From Oopsacas minuta (lineage: Eukaryota; Porifera; Hexactinellida; Lyssacinosida; Leucopsacidae), in NCBI GenBank assembly GCA_024704765.1, contig JAKMXF010000298.1:248001-312000 (forward strand): a stretch of DNA of 64,000 bases, given 5' to 3'. The notes beneath the pieces are model-generated. The model saw nothing but the letters and a program-made list of their open reading frames with translations, did not search any database and was not told the DNA's origin. The position numbers and the translations under genes were made by a program. Of the stretch, positions 48,801 to 57,329 are shown piece by piece (the first letter of the stretch is position 1; each line of letters starts with the position of its first letter).

Positions 48801-51800
48801 TGGGGTCCCTGGCACCCCGTTTGTGGAGGCTACACTGTACTGCTATTATCTTATCTTTGAATTTTCATGTATCATAAAAGTTTATTAAAACACGTTCCTT
48901 CTAGCTCGGAGAAATGGCTAGTAGAATGGAGAGAGGACTTAACAAGTTGTTAGAAGCTCAGAAGTCAGTAGAAGAGCTACAAGTAGAATTGAATCAGAAA
49001 GAAAAGGATTTAGCTGTTGCTAACGTAGAGGCAGAGAAAGTATTAGCAGATGTTACTGTATCAGCTCAAGCAGCTGAGAAGGTCAAAGCTGAAGTACAGC
49101 TTGTGAGTTTTGTATAAGTACAAATACAGTATATGTAATTACTCTCGTTATGTGAATCTGCTGCTGGTTATTACTGTTATCATTCACCATAGGTTAAAGA
49201 TAAAGCACAAGAAATCTATGATGACATCTCAGCGAATAAAGCTATCGCTGAAGAAAAGCTATTAGAAGCTAAACCCGCATTAGAGGAAGCAGAGAGAGCC
49301 CTCAAAACTATTCAGCCATCTCATATAGCTACAGTTCGTAGACTTGCTAATCCCCCTCATCTTATCATGCGTATCATGGATGCTGTGTCTCTCCTATTCA
49401 AGAGGAAGATGGATCCTGTAACCATGGATCCTGAAAAGCCAACGATAAAGCCATCTTGGTCTGAGTCGCTTAAATTAATGGGAGGAATTACTTTCTTGAA
49501 TGATCTGTTAAACTTCCAAAAGGTACTTTTCAGTTGGTGGTCAGATAAAACACACGAAAATATAAATATGGGTTCGTATAAATCAGCGGTTTTCCCCTAT
49601 ACCTTTTTAACACATTCTATGGACCACTCTCATAGACAGCAATACAATTTTTTAGATCCTCTGTACCCCCTGCTGTCTTTCGTGGACCACCAAGGGTCCA
49701 TGGGTCCAGGTTGAGAAACGCTGGTATAAATAACGAACTTGTTATAGGATAAGATAACTGAAGAAACAGTCGAATTAATGTCTCCCTACTTACAAGCCCC
49801 TGATTTCAATTTGGAGAGTGCTAAGAGAGTATGTGGTGACGTAGCTGGTCTCTGTTCATGGTCTAAAGCTATGTCTATATACTTTACAATTAATAAAGAG
49901 GTTATACCACTTAAACGAGAGTTAGCTATACAAGAGGTTAAGCTAGAAAAAGCGCAGACTAAGCTTGATGCTGCACAAGCACAGTTAGATGAGAAAGAGA
50001 AAGAATTGGCTGTAGTACGAGCGCTATATGATAACGCTATGCGAAAGAAACAGGTTTTTGATAATAAAAATAGTGTTTGAATTGGATAATACAGTGTAAT
50101 GCTACCCAGTTTCTCGTTTGTGGAAGTTTCACTGTACAATTGCTTCCGACAAGTTTTGCTATGAATTTTGAAAATTAGTATGCCTTCGCCTTTTAGCAAT
50201 TTTCATGGATTTAATTTTCATTTTGTATTAGAAATAATAGGCAAACTCCACTACTTATATTCGATTTCAAACTAATTATTATCGCTTTTTAGACATTGAT
50301 GGATGACGCTGAAACTTGTAAGAGAAAGATGAAGGCCGCGACTGCACTCATACAAGGTTTATCATCTGAGAAAGAACGATGGACACGACAAAGCAAAGAA
50401 TTCCAGCAACAAATTGTCAGGTAAGGTATACACAGTTAAATGTATTATAATTAAAGAACAATAGTATTCATTGAACCATCAGGTTGGTAGGAGACGTACT
50501 TCTTGCTACAGGATTCCTGTCATACACAGGACCATTCAATCAAGAGTTTAGATTGTTACTAATGGATACATGGAAGAAGGAATTGAAGGAGAGAGGAATA
50601 CCTTATACGGAGAGTATTAACTTAATTGAAATGTTAACTGATCCTGCGCAGGTAAATATTGAGTCCAGTCAACTCCCGTTACATAGACATACCCCCTTAT
50701 ATAGAGACCGGAAATTGTACAAATATGGTCCCAAACCATAAATGTAACATATATTCAATCGGTAATATCAAGCAATTATCGCGGTCCCTTGAGCTTCGAT
50801 TTAACGGGAGTTGACTGTAATTTTAAAGAAATAATTTAGAAAATATTTGAATTATTCTGAATAGATTGGTGAATGGAATCTACAAGGACTTCCTAACGAT
50901 GAACTTTCAATTCAGAATGCAATCATTGTGACGTCAGCATCTAGATATCCTCTACTAATCGATCCTCAAGGCCAAGGTAAAATCTGGATAAAGAACAGGG
51001 AAGGTTCAGACTTACGACTAACCAGTCTAACGAATAAATATTTCAGGCAAGTTCTAGAGGACTGTCTGTCACAAGGTCTACCTCTAATGATAGAAGATGT
51101 AGGGGAGACTCTAGACCCAGCACTTGATAACGTGCTCGAGAAGAATTTTATAAAACAGGGTACTGTACTGAAAGTTAAAGTTGGTGATAAGGAAGTTGAT
51201 GTGATGAAAGGATTCATGTTATACGTCACTACCAAGCTAGCGAATCCTTCTTATACACCTGAGGTATGATCTTATTGCCAAAATAGTACTCTCTATATGT
51301 TTATTAGTTATATAACCATGGATAGCGGATTAGTTTATCTGCTTGGATATTGTTCTAGGTCATTTTGAGGTAGTCCTCGCTTGATTGGACTGGTAAATTT
51401 GCATATAACGTAAGTAAACTATATCCCCCATCCATGATTAAATACCTAATAATCTAATAGGAGACCATTTTTGTCAAAAATGTGAGCCAACGAATATCGA
51501 AAATAATTCCTTCACAAGTTTGACTGTTATTAAATCTATCTAGATATTCGCCCGCACGAGTATAATTGATTTCACTGTGACAATGCAAGGGCTAGAAGAT
51601 CAGCTGTTAGGTCGTGTGATATTAACAGAAAAACAGGAGTTAGAATCAGAACGAGTTAAACTCCTGGAAGATGTAACAGCTAACAAACGTAAGATGAAAG
51701 AACTAGAAGATAATCTGTTGTTCAGACTGACAAATACTAAGGGTAGCCTTGTGGATGATGAATCACTGATTGAGGTATTGAGAGTTACTAAAGCAACTGC

Positions 51801-52477
51801 TGAGGATGTGAAGCAGAAGTTAGCTATTGCTGCTGAGACTGAGATTATGATCTCCTCTGCTAGGAACGAATTCAGACCTGGTACGTAATATCTGTTAGTT
51901 GGCGCATTAAACAACTTAGAATGATAGTTCAATTTCCCCATATAGTAGAATACTAATAATAAACGTTAAAACAGTTTTCTATAATTATTCCATATAATTT
52001 GCATCTAGAATAATATACAAAATAAATAATTATTTTATCATAAGCTGTATTAGAGTATTATTCAATTTCTCTAACTTCTTCAAATCCTGTAGCTGATCTG
52101 TCTTGTACATTAAACACGTTATATCATCTGTCATTTTGAGTACCATATTGCCTTTAGAATGAACATACTTTATGACAAATCTGGATTTATTTGGACTGGT
52201 TAGATAAAGTTGTTCCACTGCTTTCGCGAATTCATCCCATGAACTGAAGTACGGCATTTCTAATATTTCAGCTAAATGTTGTAAAATATACAATTATTAT
52301 TTACAGTTAACTCCCGTTATATCGAAGCTCAAAGGAACCGCGATAATTACTGCGATATAGCCGATTATATATATGTTTGTTGACGGTTTGGGAGCATATT
52401 TGTACAATTTCAGACTTCGGTATAAGCGGGCATTTCGATATACATATCTGTGTTCATTATAACCGGAGTTGACTGTA

Positions 52478-52512
<35 letters not shown>

Positions 52513-55500
52513 ATTATAGTTGCTACAAGAGGAAGTATACTATATTTCTTGATTGTTGAGATGTCTATGGTGAATTGTATGTACCAAACATCACTGAATC
52601 AATTTCTTGATTTGTTTGACTTGTCAATGGCCAAGTAAGTACAAATTCGAATATTCAAATATTTATTTACCAATTATCCGGTGTACATAGGTCAGACCGT
52701 TCTCCGATAACAAGCAAACGTATACAAGCTATAATAGACAAGTTAACCATGGTTACATTTGTGTACGCTACACGGGGATTTTATGAAGAACACAAGTTTC
52801 TATTCACACTACTGATGACCCTCAAGATTGACATGAATCAGAAACTTATTCGACATAATGAGTTTCTAACTTTTATCAAAGGTTTGTAATGGCAAACCTA
52901 TTTGGTAGATGCCTCCACTAACAAATTACGTATTATGAATTCTACAGGTGGTGCAGCACTGGACTTAAAGACTGTAGCTCCTAAGTCAGCTAATTGGATT
53001 CTAGACATGACCTGGCTTAACTTAGTAGAACTCAGCTCTCTGCCTAGTTTCACTGAGATTCTGAATCAGGTGACTAAAGGTGATAAAATATGGAAGCAAT
53101 GGTTTGATTCAGAAGCTCCAGAAGAAGCTGTAATTCCTGATGGATATAATAACTCATTAGACACATTCAAAAAGCTCTTGCTTATAAGGTATAACAATTG
53201 ATAGTATAGCCATAGGCCAGCGGTTCCAAATCTGGGCTCTATGGACCCCTTAGTGATCCACGGGAGTCCACAGGATCTCAAAATTGGTCTCTTCTAGATC
53301 ATGGTGTCCAGATAGAGTATTGTTTCAAGCTAGAAACTTCGTAGCAGAGAGAATGGGAAAGGTGTATGCAGAAGGAGTTATTCTAGACATTGAGAAGATG
53401 TTCTACGAATCTAAGACTAGAACACCTCTGATCTGTTTCTTATCTCTTGGATCTGATCCTAGCGATTCTATTAGAGATCTTGGAAAGAAATTAAATTTTG
53501 GTAAATAATAATTAAATTCAAAACTAGCTTTATGTATTTTATTGTGTTTTAGAGTTCCGAGCTGTTAGTATGGGACAAGGTCAAGAAGTACACGCAAGAC
53601 GAGGCTTACAACAATTGATACAAGGAGTAAGTTCCTTACAATTCATTGCAATAAATATCATTCAAGGAACATGTTAACGCTTTTGATGTAATTTTTCAAT
53701 TATATATTATTGGTAATTTCTGATAAGATTACAAATTGGACCTAGCACTTCGCTGGTACCATTAGGCTATCGATTCCCAAACTGGGATCTTGGACCCCTT
53801 TGAGTTCCTGTGGGAGGCCACAGGATCTCAAAATTTGTATTGTAGTCTATAGGAGGGTGTCCACGGGGCGAAAAGGTTGGAAACCACACATTGGTCATTG
53901 ATTAAATCGAAACAATATACTTTCCTTAAAACACAATGAAATTATAGGGTGGATGGATGTTATTACAGAACTGTCATCTGTGTATTGACTTCCTTGAAGA
54001 GGTCCTGGAAATTGTTCTAGAAACCCAAACAGTACATGATGATTTCCGTCTCTGGATAACTTCAGAAGTAAATCCAGAATTCTCAATCAATCTATTACAG
54101 ATTTGTATAAAATTCACTTTTGATCCACCTCGTGGGATACGAGCTGGTCTCAAACGAACATACACAAACATCTCACAAGATCAATTGGAAGTATCAAACT
54201 TATCGCAATGGAAACCTATGTTGTACGCTCTCTCATTCATGCATTCAACCGTACAAGAACGTAGAAAATTTGGTGCTATTGGCTGGAATATTCCTTATGA
54301 ATATAATCAATCAGATTTCAATGCTACAATGCAGTTTATTCAAAATCATTTAGATGATATGGACCTCAAAAAGGTAAGGAAAACTTCAGCGATAATTTTG
54401 GAATTCTTAACGTGAAGAAAGTGGAAATTTCGAATTTTTCGGGAATTGAGTAAAACGTAGTTTGGTGTTCTCGTAACGCATATGACGTAATTGGTTATTA
54501 TAAAATGACCGATTCTTTATTAAAAAAGTTTAAATTTAATCCTCAATACTTATTATAGGGACCCTCGTGGGGAACAGTTCGCTACATGATTGGAGAAATC
54601 CAATATGGAGGAAGAGTAACTGACGATTTTGATAAATTTCTACTTAATGTATTTGCCAAGGTAATTTTGTATATTTTGTATTCAAACTTTGGAAATGTTC
54701 TTTACGATAATTTCTATTTTTAGCATTGGTTTTGTGAAGAAATGTTCAGACCTAATTTTGAATTCTACAAAAAATACGGTATTCACGTTTGTAAGACAAT
54801 CAAAGAGTATTTGGAAACAATAGAGAAGTTATCTCCTGTTGATTCTCCAGAAGTATTTGGTCTTCACAAGAATGCAGATATCACGTAAGGGCGAATTTGT
54901 ATTATTTGATTAATCATAAGGAATGTAGATAGTATAAATCTTGATCATATGATGATTCATGTTTTGGTCCTTTTTACTCCAATTTCAAATAACTTGAGAT
55001 ATTCTAATACAGCGGATGCGAAATACCAACCTGCCTTTGGTGTTGCACGGACAACTATTGGGAAAAGTGGATCCACAGACTGTGTTAAGATTAGTATAGG
55101 GGGTCAAAAGTGAAAAGGTTGAGAAATTATTTTCTAACGGCTAGTCAGCTGTAACCGCGAGTGACAAATAACTTCCAAGCGCACTACTTATCAGCTGACA
55201 GAATATTTGTATACATTTACGAATACATTCTCCTCTCCTTATTTAGATACCAGACGTCCACAGCAAAACTAATGCTGGATACTATCTTAAATGTCCAGCC
55301 TAAAGATAGTAGCAGTGGAGGAGGAGAGACAAGAGAATCTATTGTGTACAGACTAGCTGAAGACATGCTTAAGAAACTACCTCCGAATTTCCTAGCTCAC
55401 GAGGTAATCATAATTTGTATGAAAAGAATATTAATACGAAAATATATTTAATTCTATAAAATAGGTAAAAGAACAAATGCAAAAGATGGGTAGATTACAG

Positions 55501-56920
55501 CCCTTGAATATTTTCCTGCGTCAGGAAATTGATCGTATGCAACGAGTATTGAGTGTAGTTAGAAGCACTCTTACAGACTTACGATTAGCTATTGAAGGAA
55601 CAATCATTATGAGCGAAGTAAGAGAAATCAATTTATTCACCAATCATAATGTATAATATTTTCATTGTCTATTTATAGAATTTGAGAGAAGCATTGAACT
55701 CCATGTATGATGCTAGAATACCCGGTACATGGAGAAAGGTGAGTTGTGTATTCACACGCCGAAATATGGATAATGGAATGCTGTATAGAGTGAGAAATAC
55801 ATTGTGAAGTTCTTACGAATACAATTCCAGTAACATTTTCGATTTAGAAGTTAGATTTTGATGTGAATTATTTGACAGGTATCATGGGATTCGAGTACAC
55901 TTGGATTTTGGTTCACAGAGCTCCTGGAGAGGAACACACAATTCCGTAGCTGGTGCTTTGAAGGCAGACCTAAGGTATTCTGGATGACAGGCTTCTTTAA
56001 TGCTCAAGGATTTCTCACAGCAATGAAACAGGTAAACACACAATAAACTATAGAAATTCCCCATTTTAAAATTGTTCGATTTAATTAGGAAGTTACTCGA
56101 GCGCATAAAGGTTGGGCTCTTGATTCAGTAGTGCTACACAACGATGTAATAAAAATGTCTAAAGATGAGATAGATGAAGCTCCAGGAGAAGGTGTATACG
56201 TGTATGGACTGTACATTGATGGAGCAGGTTGGGATAAGAAGAATTCTCGTCTAGCTGAGCAACAGAATAAGGTTTATTCAATACCGTATTTATGTACAGT
56301 CAATCCCGTTATGGCCCCATAATAATTAACGTGAATAAAGAGGCTACCAGTCCCGTGGCTGTGTTTTTAGATTTTGGTAAATAATAAGCAGAGTGTCCCA
56401 ATCTCGTTTTTTGTTTATTCCTACGATTCCTTTATAACTCAAGTTATTTTCATAAAATTTAAGTTACAAATAGAAACCCCAAGGATTCCCCGATTCCGTT
56501 CCTATGCGTTCGTTTTCAACTAATTAAACTTTATTTAGAAGCCTTTACATTTTTTTAGTCAGTCAACTCCTGCTCATATCTGATTCATAAATTGTACAAA
56601 TATGGCTCAGACAAAGTAATGTATATTTCATCGGTCATATAGAAGTAATTATCGCGGTCCCTTGAGCTTCGAAATAACAGGAGTTGACTGTACAATTAAC
56701 CTAATCTCTCCAATAGGTACTATTCGTTAACATGCCAGTACTACACTTATTCGCTATACAGCATTCAGGAGATAGAGATCCTAAGATATACTACTGTCCT
56801 GTATATAAGAAACCCAGACGTACAGATCTAACTTATATAACTACTGTATTACTGAAGACAGTCGTGCAACCAGATCACTGGACTCTAAGAGGTGTAGCAC
56901 TTCTTTGTGACGTCAAATAA
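30847..56920 (+). CDS. DNAH5: Axonemal outer-arm dynein heavy chain (DNAH5/DNAH8 type)
   Basis: 56 exons, 4,671 residues, all phases consistent: 30847-31044, 31150-31284, 31400-31499, 31698-32063, 32249-32625, 32822-32935, 32994-33161, 33330-33508, 33569-33776, 33840-34027, 34131-34353, 34421-34627, 34702-35019, 35225-35394, 35448-35611, 35827-36065, 36324-36669, 36992-37272, 37526-37833, 38120-38332, 38459-38699, 38765-38964, 39354-39671, 39932-40301, 41944-42412, 42674-43164, 43557-43914, 44177-44365, 44452-45095, 45587-46025, 46327-46535, 46924-47261, 47348-47540, 47839-48515, 48570-48657, 48905-49102, 49193-49522, 49748-50053, 50293-50420, 50483-50651, 50865-51263, 51544-51880, 52520-52634, 52691-52881, 52948-53188, 53298-53500, 53553-53626, 53948-54373, 54559-54660, 54724-54884, 55247-55403, 55465-55617, 55679-55738, 55879-56031, 56089-56271, 56717-56920. 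Tail (exons 1-17), linker (18-24), six-AAA motor with P-loops in AAA1-4, stalk (36-39), C-terminal domain ending LLCDVK. Whole-length similarity is to DNAH5/DNAH8, the gamma heavy chain of the ciliary outer arm. Introns host Nanos (24), SRP9 (42) and many MITEs. Confidence 0.97.
31545..31682. repeat. MITE, family A
   Basis: AGTCAACTCCCGTTATATCG ... TTGATATAACGGGAGTTGACTGTA. It lies in dynein intron 3 and ends about 13 bases before the AG of exon 4. Confidence 0.85.
32684..32788. repeat. MITE, family D (105 bp)
   Basis: The outer ends TACAGTGGAGTTCGCTTATT and ATAGGCGAAAGCCACTGTA are inverted. GCGCGAATTTCCCTTGCTAA is the family D interior. It lies in dynein intron 5. Confidence 0.8.
36124..36155. 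repeat. AAT/AAG microsatellite
   Basis: A short run of AAT units passes into a run of AAG units. It lies in dynein intron 16. Confidence 0.85.
36801..36899. repeat. Inverted repeat, family J (about 100 bp)
   Basis: TGTTGCCGGATGATG at the left and AATGATCTGGCAACATT at the right are inverted; ACTTGAAAGTTCATGG and CCTATGAACTTT form an inner pair shared with 20562-20632. It lies in dynein intron 17. Confidence 0.65.
37867..38039. repeat. MITE, family A (opposite orientation)
   Basis: TGCAGTCAACTCCTGTTATAT then CGAAGCTCAAGGGATCGCGA, ending GTTCGATATAACAGGAGAGTTGACTGTA. It lies in dynein intron 19. Confidence 0.85.
39018..39199. repeat. MITE, family C
   Basis: TACAGTGGAACATTGTCCATACGAAC ... GGTGTTCGTGCGAGATTCCACTGTA, with the ATTTCGGGAAGGCGAACTAA interior. 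It lies in dynein intron 22. Confidence 0.8.
39722..39881. repeat. MITE, family A
   Basis: TATAGTCAACTCCCGTTATC ... TTCGATATAACGGGAATTAACTGTA, with ATTATCACGGTCCCTTGAAC inside. It lies in dynein intron 23. Confidence 0.85.
40653..41192 (+). CDS. NANOS: Nanos (germline/stem-cell RNA-binding zinc-finger protein)
   Basis: An intronless frame of 179 residues starts at ATG 40653. The first 110 residues are Pro/Ser/Thr-rich and disordered (SPPPP and SPP runs). The C-terminal 60 residues hold the two Nanos CCHC fingers: C-x2-C-x12-H-x10-C, then C-x2-C-x7-H-x4-C, with EVYRSH-like, [16 protein letters not shown] and HTIKYCP blocks nearly identical to other animals. Nanos binds RNA with Pumilio and recruits CCR4-NOT to silence transcripts in germline and multipotent cells. 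No vertebrate-type NOT1-interacting motif was recognised at the N-terminus. The whole gene lies within dynein intron 24 (40302-41943), same strand. Intronless Nanos genes are known in other animals. About 350 bp of intron precedes the start and could hold its promoter. Confidence 0.96.
   Translation: MDAYLHSPTSGLLYQAIDDVTKRSCVSSYQFGPMEPSFSPPPPATPQVFSPPPIREFNVSFTQPLSPATTQQSPVSPCEAPYTPVASPNIFSTIDFNLSIQRQRAALNRDRYKKVRFCVFCQSSKQPEQVYRSHILKDQQGRVVCPFLRSYTCPLCCANGDDAHTIKYCPLRQPTIVFT
41490..41645. repeat. hAT-like MITE, family F
   Basis: GGCAGTACCCAACCTTTTCGCC followed by GTGGACCC runs and TTTTGAGATCCTGTGGGTCC. The left end is of the CAGNGGTTCCCAACCTTTT type found in hAT-derived elements. It lies in dynein intron 24, 300 bp after Nanos. 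Confidence 0.65.
42397..42682 (+). other. Dynein AAA1 Walker A, split by an intron
   Basis: GPAGTGKT (residues about 2029-2036) is the main ATP hydrolysis site of the motor. Its last Gly codon is interrupted by intron 25 (42413-42673); the next exon opens GTAAGACT, giving Gly-Lys-Thr. [12 protein letters not shown] upstream and [20 protein letters not shown] downstream are the invariant flanks. Confidence 0.95.
42492..42611. repeat. Inverted repeat, family I (120 bp)
   Basis: TACCATGGATAGTAGATTTAG and CTAAATCCACAATCCATGGTT are inverted ends. AAAATGACCTCGAACAACATC recurs in the other orientation at 47618 and 51313. It lies in dynein intron 25, inside the Walker A codon split. Confidence 0.75.
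43190..43526. repeat. Inverted repeat, family K (about 340 bp)
   Basis: AAGGCCCCTGCCAGTTAGTG...TTGTTTCAGCTCCACA at the left and TGGGGCTGAAACAATTTCC...ACTAACCGTGGCCTT at the right are long inverted ends. A single copy was seen; it fills most of dynein intron 26. Confidence 0.65.
43899..44182 (+). other. Dynein AAA2 Walker A, split by an intron
   Basis: GPTGTGKT (about 2312-2319). Intron 27 (43915-44176) falls in the same Gly codon position as in AAA1, and the downstream exon again opens GTAAGACT. Confidence 0.93.
43980..44125. repeat. MITE, family A (opposite orientation)
   Basis: TACAGTCAACTCCCGTCATAT ... GTTCGATATAACGGAACTTGATTGTA, with TTGGACAATTTCAGACTTC inside. It lies in dynein intron 27. 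Confidence 0.85.
45142..45234. repeat. MITE, family G (93 bp palindrome)
   Basis: TACAGTAGGACTCGGATAAG and CTTATCCAAGTTCTACTGTA are inverted ends, and GTACGT pairs continue into the loop, so nearly the whole element is a hairpin. It lies in dynein intron 29. Confidence 0.8.
45293..45390. repeat. MITE, family D
   Basis: TACAGTGGTGTTCGCTATTAGAA, then TTCAGGAACTTAGAGTTCATTTTG, which matches family D in reverse. The right limit is unclear. It lies in dynein intron 29 between families G and H. Confidence 0.6.
45469..45574. repeat. MITE, family H (106 bp)
   Basis: TACAGTAGACTCCGCGTAAT and TTAACCGGAGTCTACTGTA are inverted; AGGGTCACT / AAGTGACCTATT form an inner pair. It ends 11 bases before the AG of dynein exon 30. 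Confidence 0.8.
45719..45742 (+). other. Dynein AAA3 Walker A
   Basis: GEQGTAKT (about residues 2639-2646) in exon 30, uninterrupted; the Walker B-like VDDINMP follows in the same exon. Confidence 0.93.
46131..46296. repeat. MITE, family A (degenerate, opposite orientation)
   Basis: TATAGTTACCTCGAAGCTCAAAGG ... GTTCGATGAAACGAGAGTGACTGTA. It lies in dynein intron 30. Confidence 0.75.
46628..46789. repeat. MITE, family A
   Basis: TACAGTCAACTCCCGTTACATCG ... TTCAATATAACAGAAGTTGACTGTA. It lies in dynein intron 31. Confidence 0.85.
47618..47720. repeat. Repeat, family I (partial)
   Basis: TACCATGGAAGGTGGATTTGG then ATGTTGTTCTAGGTCATATTGAGG, shared with 51313-51440; the right end is not clear. 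It lies in dynein intron 33. Confidence 0.6.
47884..47907 (+). other. Dynein AAA4 Walker A
   Basis: GVGGSGKQ (about residues 3003-3010) in exon 34, followed by SLTRLASF and the FIFTDQEIK Walker B region. Confidence 0.93.
48685..48839. repeat. MITE, family B (155 bp)
   Basis: TACAGTGGAACCTCTACAAAC ... CACCCCGTTTGTGGAGGCTACACTGTA. It lies in dynein intron 35. Confidence 0.85.
49573..49730. repeat. hAT-like MITE, family F
   Basis: The right end GGGTCCAGGTTGAGAAACGCTGG is of the hAT CAGCGTTTCTCAACC type; the left part has CAGCGGTTTTCCCCTATACC. It lies in dynein intron 37, in frame with the upstream exon for a stretch, which produces a misleading open frame. Confidence 0.7.
50089..50136. repeat. 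MITE, family B (internally deleted, 48 bp)
   Basis: TACAGTGTAATGCTACCCAG ... CTCGTTTGTGGAAGTTTCACTGTA. It lies in dynein intron 38. Confidence 0.65.
50664..50819. repeat. MITE, family A
   Basis: CCAGTCAACTCCCGTTACATAG ... TTCGATTTAACGGGAGTTGACTGTA, with AATTATCGCGGTCCCTTGAG. It lies in dynein intron 40. Confidence 0.85.
51313..51440. repeat. Inverted repeat, family I (about 128 bp)
   Basis: TAACCATGGATAGCGGATTAG ... CCCCCATCCATGATTA, with TTGTTCTAGGTCATTTTGAGG inside. It lies in dynein intron 41. Confidence 0.7.
52030..52257 (-). CDS. SRP9: SRP9, signal recognition particle 9 kDa subunit
   Basis: An intronless frame of 75 residues on the minus strand; the start is taken at the ATG 52257, where family similarity begins ([10 protein letters not shown] against MPQYQTWEEF in human). 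The frame is open 12 codons further upstream but without likeness. [28 protein letters not shown] and [18 protein letters not shown] follow the family from end to end; the C-terminal tail is about 10 residues shorter than human. SRP9 pairs with SRP14 on the Alu domain of SRP RNA and slows translation elongation. It lies in dynein intron 42 (51881-52519) and is transcribed against it. A family A MITE begins 45 bases upstream of its start codon. Confidence 0.94.
   Translation of the reverse strand: MPYFSSWDEFAKAVEQLYLTSPNKSRFVIKYVHSKGNMVLKMTDDITCLMYKTDQLQDLKKLEKLNNTLIQLMIK
52302..52477. repeat. MITE, family A (opposite orientation)
   Basis: TACAGTTAACTCCCGTTATATCG ... TTCATTATAACCGGAGTTGACTGTA. 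It occupies the promoter side of SRP9 within dynein intron 42 and abuts an ATT microsatellite. Confidence 0.87.
52477..52510. repeat. ATT microsatellite
   Basis: About ten ATT units directly follow the MITE terminus and precede the acceptor of dynein exon 43. Confidence 0.9.
53206..53297. repeat. hAT-like MITE, family F (short)
   Basis: CCAGCGGTTCCAAATCTGGG, ATGGACCCCTTAG, CACAGGATCTCAAAATTGG. It fills dynein intron 45 (109 bp) almost completely; the acceptor of exon 46 lies at its end. Confidence 0.7.
53755..53895. repeat. hAT-like MITE, family F
   Basis: TAGGCTATCGATTCCCAAACTGGG and the inverted end GGGGCGAAAAGGTTGGAAACC flank TTGGACCCCTTT and CACAGGATCTCAAAATTTG. It lies in dynein intron 47. 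Confidence 0.75.
55008..55130. repeat. hAT-like MITE, family F (degenerate)
   Basis: TACAGCGGATGCGAAATACC ... GGGGGTCAAAAGTGAAAAGGTTGAG. It lies in dynein intron 50. Confidence 0.5.
56559..56692. repeat. MITE, family A
   Basis: TCAGTCAACTCCTGCTCATATC ... TTCGAAATAACAGGAGTTGACTGTA. It lies in dynein intron 55, before the last coding exon. Confidence 0.85.
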
Positions 56921-57329
56921 ATAGTCTACAGATAGGAACTCATTTTACAAGTATTTACGTATTTATACTGAATTTACGTATTTATACTGAATTTATTTCA
57001 TTTTTTCAAAACGATATTTGTGTTTTTATACCTTATTATTATTATTATTATTATTATTTATTTAGAATTGTTCCTTTCTATTAATATTACTTTTGTATAT
57101 AATTAATAATGTGGTATTTATAACGGGGGTGATACGAAAGGCTCTGGACTTAACACTAAGGACCGTTAAAAAATACAGGTGATTCGTAGAACAAGCCTGA
57201 TATTCTGAGCAGAATCTTTTAATTTTTATCAGAAAACGCAGTGGTAACAAGTAGGAGCTAGAATTTTCGCGTATTTATGATTAAACCTTATCTGACTATA
57301 TTAAATATACAATTTCTTACTAACTAAAG
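56921..57329. other. Gap after the dynein gene
   Basis: It holds dynein 3' UTR, a two-copy tandem duplication (unit about 20 bp, ACGTATTTATACTGAATTT, 56955-56993), and a TTA microsatellite (57033-57060). A frame open from about 57066 to 57177 (hydrophobic, then RKALDLTLRTVKKYR) ends at a GTGATT donor-like site but does not join in phase to the exon-like stretch at 57330, so it is not called. Confidence 0.5.
57033..57060. repeat. TTA microsatellite
   Basis: About nine TTA units, imperfect at the ends. Confidence 0.9.

Larger units (their letters stand above)
48905..50420 (+). other. Dynein stalk coiled coil and microtubule-binding tip (exons 36-39)
   Basis: Exon 36 and the start of exon 37 encode the outgoing heptad helix (Lys/Glu/Ala-rich). 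[19 protein letters not shown] and the following residues in exon 37-38 form the small microtubule-binding tip. The second half of exon 38 and exon 39 give the returning helix ([20 protein letters not shown]). Confidence 0.85.

Noticed and set aside
49523-49714. Continuation of the dynein frame past exon 37
   Set aside because: The extra residues are translated hAT-like repeat; the dynein family sequence resumes at 49748 after a proper GT-AG intron.
57066-57177. Hydrophobic open stretch as first exon of an unknown gene
   Set aside because: Its only donor-like site ends in phase 2, which does not match the phase-0 exon-like stretch at 57330; it has no ATG.
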